This document shows positions 1-6,300 of a DNA stretch of 8,202 bases, one piece after another. The notes under the pieces are model-generated. The model was not told the origin of the DNA. It ran no database searches and saw nothing but the letters and a program-made list of their open reading frames with translations. Every line of letters starts with the position of its first letter. Within the stretch, counting starts at the first letter, position 1. The position numbers and the translations under genes are program-made. This stretch comes from Alphaproteobacteria bacterium (GTDB lineage Bacteria; Pseudomonadota; Alphaproteobacteria; SMXP01), in NCBI GenBank assembly GCA_021774995.1, contig JAJFIM010000504.1:1-8202 (forward strand), in the 5' to 3' direction.

Positions 1-345
1 CCCGATGACGTGATGCTGACCCGCGATGATGGGACGCCTGCCGAAGAACTGATCATCTCGGTCCTCGACCCAGATCGTCTGCCTGGACCCACCCCACCGG
101 GTGTGAACTTTGACTATGTCTTCACGCTGGATGCGGGTGACGCCGACAACGTTGATGGCTTTGCCACAGTGACCTTCCCAAATCTGGACGGGTTGGCGCC
201 GGGGGAAACGCGACCGGTGTTTTCATTCGATCACGACGCTGGAGAGTGGGTGATTACCGGACAGGCTGTTGTGTCCGAAGATGGGAGAGTTCTGGAAACG
301 ACAGAGGGCGGGGTTCGGACGTTGGGTTGGCGAGGGTTAGGTGAC
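1..345 (+). other. Protein region: C-terminal part of a beta-sandwich-like domain with PGE...GEW...VSEDG...GW core
   Basis: Residues 1-115. After a Pro-rich turn (residues 29-34) comes a beta-rich stretch with A-T-V-T-F-P, then L-A-P-G-E, F-D-H-D-A-G-E-W, V-V-S-E-D-G-R-V, and finally G-V-R-T-L-G-W-R-G. From memory, this series (fPN...LpPGe...fDhdtG.W...G...Vs.DG..V....gvG...pGW.G) recurs in large bacterial extracellular proteins, usually upstream of other repeat domains. I cannot give it a firm family name. Its start lies before the window. It is followed by a short polar linker (residues 116-132) and then the first Asp-rich segment. A structural or spacing role is likely; no active site is visible. 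Confidence 0.55.
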
Positions 346-3300
346 AAACCTATTGACGATCAAAATACCAACCCGCGGCCTAGTGAAGGAGCACCTGACA
401 ATGATGGTGATGGTATTCCAGACCCCTTTGACCTCGACGACGACAACGATGGTATTCCGGATGTAAATGACCCCGATGCCGATGGAGATGGCGAGGAAGA
501 TCCCGAAGAATTTGAAGCGAACTTTGCCCTAAAGTACACGATAGACGTTGGCGAGCTTCAGTTAAAAGCAAATGCGGGCGTGCAAATTGTATTACCGCCA
601 GAGGTCACTGCAAGGCTTGATCAACTAATTGTAGATTTTATTCAAAACTCGAATGTTGGCTTCTCTGGAAGCATTGGTCTTTTCGAAGGCTTTGAGGATT
701 CAGACCGTTTTTCAGTTACTACCGATGTTAGCCCCACAGTTGCAAATATTTTGGACCGCTACGAAGGTGCAATAGGGGTTGGGGTAAGAGCCGCGGCTTC
801 TATTGGTGCCAGTATAGGATTAGGGGCTGAGCTTGATATTGAGGTATCAGAAGCAGAAATTGAAATTGACGATGCATTTATTGACCCAGGTGGAGTTGAC
901 TTTAGTGCATCTGTATCATTAGGCTTACCGGCCGTAATTGAAGACTATTTTGCGTTTGTTCCTACTTCGATTAATGTTGGACCAATTAGGTTGGCTGGAT
1001 TTCCACGGCTTGAACTACCTGACCCTCCAAGTTTGAGCGTACCTCTTTTACGCGACTCTGGTGTAATCGATGGCCCAGACCTGACTTTTAAATTGAACGC
1101 GGGTGCTAATTTGAGCGTTGAAACTTCCGCAACCGCGAGAGCGACCGCTTCGCTATTTGTCTTTCCTAAAGTTGTGAATGAACCAGGCGCAAAATTCATG
1201 GTATTTTCTTTGGCAAGTTTTGAGGACCCGTTACAAACTGAGACTAGTCTGTCTACAACCACAACTCAAGAACAGTCACCAACAATCGATTTTGGGCAAA
1301 TTCCGGTAAATTTACAACGCAGTGTTTCGGATACCCAAACAATCTACTACTTGTTTCAAACATCTGATGGATTTGATTTTCGGGGTTCTGTAAGTCCGGG
1401 GGAAGCAATCTCGCAAGCAATTAGTAGTGATGTTGACTTCACTCTATATGCCTATTCGCCATTTTTTAACAGCGTCGCGACCGAGTTGGTGGAAGCAGGT
1501 GGTTCGTTACCAGAGGACCTCGTTTTTAATCATTTAGGAGGTTTCGACAGAGACACAGATGGAATTGTTGATATTGGCGAGATGATTATTGGTACAGATC
1601 CTGAAAATGCCGATTCAGATGGTGATGGGATCATTGACCTTGCCGAAATTGACCAGGGCCTCAACCCTCTCGATGGCGTAGGCTTCCCCACTGGCGTCAT
1701 CGCCACACTGCAACTCGACGGCGAAGCGAAAGACGTCACCGTCGAAGGCAATATCGATGGCTCCGGCGGTCAGACGGCCTATGTCGCGACGGACGCTGCA
1801 GGGATCGCGATCATCGATGCGTCGCAATTCAATCAACCGATCCTGCTTTCGCAAATCGACCTGCCCGGCGACAATGCCGATATCGCCGTTGACACGGGTC
1901 GCGGGCTTGCGTTTGTCGCCGCAGGTGCTGCTGGCATGCACATCGTCGATGTTTCCGACCCTGAAAACCCGCAACTGCAAGACACAGTCTCAATACCCGG
2001 CGGTTTCACTGAAGTTACTCTCGGCAGCGGACTCGTCCTTGCGGGTGGATCGGATCTGCTGTTCCTCAACCCTGCGACGGGTGACATACTCGGTGAACTC
2101 GAACTACTCGGCAATGTCGTCTCCATCGCCGTCGAAGGCGGTCTTGCCGCGGTAAGTACTACCTCGAACGAACTTCACGCTGTCGACATCAGCAGCGGTG
2201 TTCCCATCTTGCGCGGCTCTGTCGACATCCCGGCGGTGGCTGCCGATAGTACGCCAGCCGGAGAGGTCTTTCTGCAATCTGGTATCGCCTATGTCTCAAA
2301 CGGTAATGTCGGTGTACTTACCACTGGCCCACGCCCAGACCCACTCGGTGGCTACGCCACATTCGATCTGAGCGACCCGACCATTCCGACATTGATTTCT
2401 GCGCCAGACACGCCGGGGGGCATCCAAGCCACGAACCTCGATACGATCACCAATGGATCAGGCCTTGCCATCGTTGCAGCGGGTGGTCGAGGTCTGCAAA
2501 TTCACGGTGCGAGTGACCCGTCCAGCACATACGACCTGATCACTGAAATCGACACGCCGGGCGTAGCAAATGCCGTAGCTTTGGCCAGTGGAATTGCCTA
2601 TGTCGCGGATGGATTCGGCGGTTTGCAAGTCGTTAACTTCTTACCGTTCGATGCGGGAGGCGTTGCGCCGACACTCAGTATTGACACCAATGCGATTGAC
2701 GCTGATCCAAACACGGATGGTATCCAGGTGGAGGAAGGACGTTCGGTCTCCGTCTCTCTGGCAGCCGAAGACGATATTCAAGTTCGCAATGTACAACTGT
2801 TGGTCAACGACGAAATCGTTCAGAATGATGTTTCGGCACCATTTGATTTGAACTTTGTGGCGCCATCATTGGCGGATGGCGACACGTCACTTTCGGTTGA
2901 AGTACAGGCATTTGACACTGGCGGTAATGCGTCAATGTCAAACATGCTGACCTTCGGAATCATTCCAGACATTACGCCGCCAGAAGTGACCTCAATTTTG
3001 CCTGACAACGGCGCTTTGGTTCTGGAAGGTCGCGGTACACTGCAACTTCGCTTTAGTGAGGCGATTAATCCAGATACTTTGACAGTCGATAATTTCCAAA
3101 TTTCGACAAACGATGGATTTGATCCGGTTCCAGCGGCGAGTGTAACTATCTTTGGTGAAGATCAAATCGCGGTCGTGTCCTTCGGTGATTTGCCTTTGGG
3201 CAAATACGAGGTAATATTTGATCCGGCAGGTGTATCTGATCGCGCTGGAAATGAAGTGCAGGATGGGTCAACGTCCCGATCCTTTGAAGTTGTTGATGCA

Positions 3301-6300
3301 TCGGCGATTTGGGCCAATGAAGCGGGTGGTAGTTGGACGACAGCCAGCAATTGGCTTAGTGGAACGGTGCCAGATGGTAACGATATTGCGTTTATTCCTG
3401 TAACGACCAACGGTGTAGATTTTAATAGCTCTGCAGTCCAAGAATTGATCGGTTTGCGGCTAGGCGGAGACTTCTATCTGTCGAGAGGTAATTTCTCGGC
3501 TGAGTTCATTGATGTTTCGTCCGAAGCAACATTCACAGTTCGTGGCGGAAATTTGGAGGCAACAACCGTCGGCGGTGCCGGTAATTTTGTTCTAACAAAC
3601 GGATCTCTTTCTAACGTTTTGATTGAGAATGACGCTTTGTTCAGTGGTTCGTTATTCACGATTAACGATGGCCTTACGTTGAACGGTAGCATTAAAATTG
3701 CTGAAAATGCGTTTAACGGTCAACTGCGTTTCAACGGTGAGCAAACGGTTTTAGGTACTGGCGAACTAATTTTAGATCTAAATAATTCTGGCTTCTCCAA
3801 TTCTGTTCAATTTAGCGGATTGTCTTCGTCTGTATCAGAGGTTTTGACGTTTGGTGAGGATTTGACGATTCGAGGGCAGGGGACGGTATCTACGAATCGG
3901 TCTGAGGATACGCTGCGTTTCCTGGGTGATGTGATTGCTGAAGATGGTGCATTGACGCTGACGCGAGTGGACCAGGGTGGCGCGATACTCTCGGTGTCTG
4001 AGCGAAATGGCGGTCAGCTGAGCATCTCCGGGCTTCAGGACGCGGTTCTTCAGGTTGCGGGTGGCTCGGATGTTGGGTTGTCGGGTATTGTTGAAGATGT
4101 GACGATTTCGGGCGCTGGCGAAGTGACGTTTAGTTTGGTGCGTGCGCAGCGTCTGGATGTGCAGGGGAACGCTGAGGTCGACGCTGCTGGCACGTTCGGA
4201 AACACCATGACCGTTGATGGCGGTTTGAATGTGGACGGGCGACTTGGGGTTGCTGGTACATCGCAGCGCCAGGCGGCATTGAATTTTGAGGGAGATCAAG
4301 CCGTGACCGGGACCGGCACGATTGATCTTAGTAGGGGTAATGCGAGCGGTGCGGAGACCATCTTCAACACGTTGGGGTTCCGTGGAGATATTTCCGGTGT
4401 TGACGAGACCCTGACTTTTGGCGCAGATTTGACGCTGCGTGGACATGGTACGATTGCAGGCAACGGCGAAGACGACATTCGCATTCTGGGCACGCTTGAA
4501 GGTGTCGAGAATGGGTTGCTGACGCTGTCAGAGATCGATAATGACGGGACGGTGATACGTGTGGATGCGTCTGTAGGTGGTGTCGCAGTACAAGGTACCA
4601 TCGAGGAGACCATCTTTGAAGACGCGCCAGGTCAGACTGGTCGTCTGGAGTTGCTGTCAGGTGTACTCATCGATGTCACTTTGGGCATCGACACCTTTAC
4701 CGATAACCGCTTCTCCTCAGCAACCTTCCAGGAAGGTTTGCGGCTGGACGATGCCACATTGAGCATCGAGGGCTCCAATCAGATATCCACAACGATCACG
4801 GTTAACGGGATCGGGATCCTGGGCACAGGCGAGGTCGTACTGTCGGATGTCAATCGGATCGATACCGAGAGTGTCTTCAATACCTTAACGTTGCGTGGTG
4901 TAGAGACAGGTGCCGAGGCCATCCTGATCGATGAGGGCGTCACTGTTCGCGGCACCGGTACCGTATCCAACAGCTTTAGCACCGGTGATACGCTGGATAT
5001 TCAAGGCGCGCTGTTGGCGGATAATGGTCTGCTCAGTCTCGGTGCTGTTGGACAAGCCATCACCGGCACCATTGGTGCGACCGCGGATGGTATTCTGAGC
5101 GCCGGAGGCGTCCTTGAGATCGCTGAACAGGGTACTTTGTCCATCGGTATCTTCAACGATGGTAACGGTCGGATCGATCTGAACGGCAGCACATTGCTTC
5201 AAGGTGGGACAATTGCCTTGGACGTGGCTACCGATTTCACAGCCAATCTTGGCGACGAATTCATAATTGCTACTAGCCGCTTCAATGCAGACCCATTCCA
5301 GGGGGTATTCCAGGGTTTTGAAGGTTTTGATCTGGCGGGTGATCAGGCCTTTACCATTGTGGAAGGCAACGACGGCACCTTTGACACTCTCTCCCTCCGC
5401 GTCGTCACAGATGCTCAAGCACTCAGTGATGGCACAATCGGTGGCAGCTTTACGCCTGACCCGGTTACAGTACCGGTGCGCGAAGCGATTCAAGTGAATG
5501 CGCTGTCCGAGGTGACGCAGTTTGTGGAGATCACAGGGCGCGAGACTGGAACGGGTCCGGTCTCGACGAGTACAAGCACCACCACATTGAATGACGTTGT
5601 TTTGTCCTCCGAACTGGAGGTTGAAGCGACATCGACGCGGGCCACGACACTCAATATCGAGGCGGGTCTCATCCTGAACGAAAATCTGTCTGTTATCGGC
5701 AATGCAAATCGCGCGGCAACGTTGCAGTTCCAAGGCACGCAAACCGTGGACGGAACCGGCGATATTCTTATGTCCCGTGAGAACGTGATTAATGATGGTC
5801 TTGTGCAAAATACGATTACATTCAGCGGGCGGCATTCTGGCGACGAGCTTCTGACGTTCGGTGAAGCGGTCGACTTTATCGGCACGGGCTTGGTTTCTGC
5901 AGGTGGTAGTGGAGACTATTTGCGCATCCTTGGCAATGCTGTGGCGACAGAAGGCCAAGTTCTGACCATCAGTGATCTGGATAACGGCGGGGCTGATCTT
6001 GGCGTCAATTCGGATAACGGCACCGTTGTGTTGGACGACGATGTTCGCGCGGTCCGCCTTGTCGATGCAGGCACGGATAATTCAGCCGTTTTTGCTTCTG
6101 GTGCGCGCTTAATTGATGTGACGCTCGGAGTGGATGGCGTGGTGTCTGTGCCATTGTCGGGTTTCTCTTCGACATCCGTGGACGTGAACAGCGGCCTAAC
6201 ATTGGAGGACAGCAACATTCGTGTCGAAGGAACCGCGTTCAATAGTGCGACGGTCACCATTGCTGGCGAACAGACCATAGCCGGTACTGGCGCAATCCTT

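Noticed and set aside
397..510. RTX nonapeptide (GGxGxDxLx) calcium repeats
   Set aside because: The Asp-rich motifs are D-x-D-G-D-G-I-P-D loops of the type-3-like kind, not GGxGxD nonapeptides; no RTX array was seen anywhere in the window.
945..1262. Minus-strand open frame inside the AT-richer module, possibly an inserted gene
   Set aside because: The + frame stays open and strand-patterned across it, so there is no need for an inserted gene; no promoter, terminator or inverted repeats flank it.
1757..2155. Plus-strand open frame of 132 codons in another frame
   Set aside because: It overlaps the propeller coding region out of frame, is Ser/Arg-rich without motif, and has no ribosome binding site that I can see.
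3835..4446. Minus-strand open frame whose protein recurs almost unchanged at 7435-8004
   Set aside because: The recurrence looks like conservation but simply follows from the long direct repeat on the + strand; many base differences between copies are silent in the + frame.
4885..5958. Open frame of 357 codons on the minus strand
   Set aside because: It lies wholly opposite the + strand gene. Its translation is rich in Arg, His, Cys and Gln with no domain pattern, as expected for a shadow frame, while the + frame shows clear repeats and domains.
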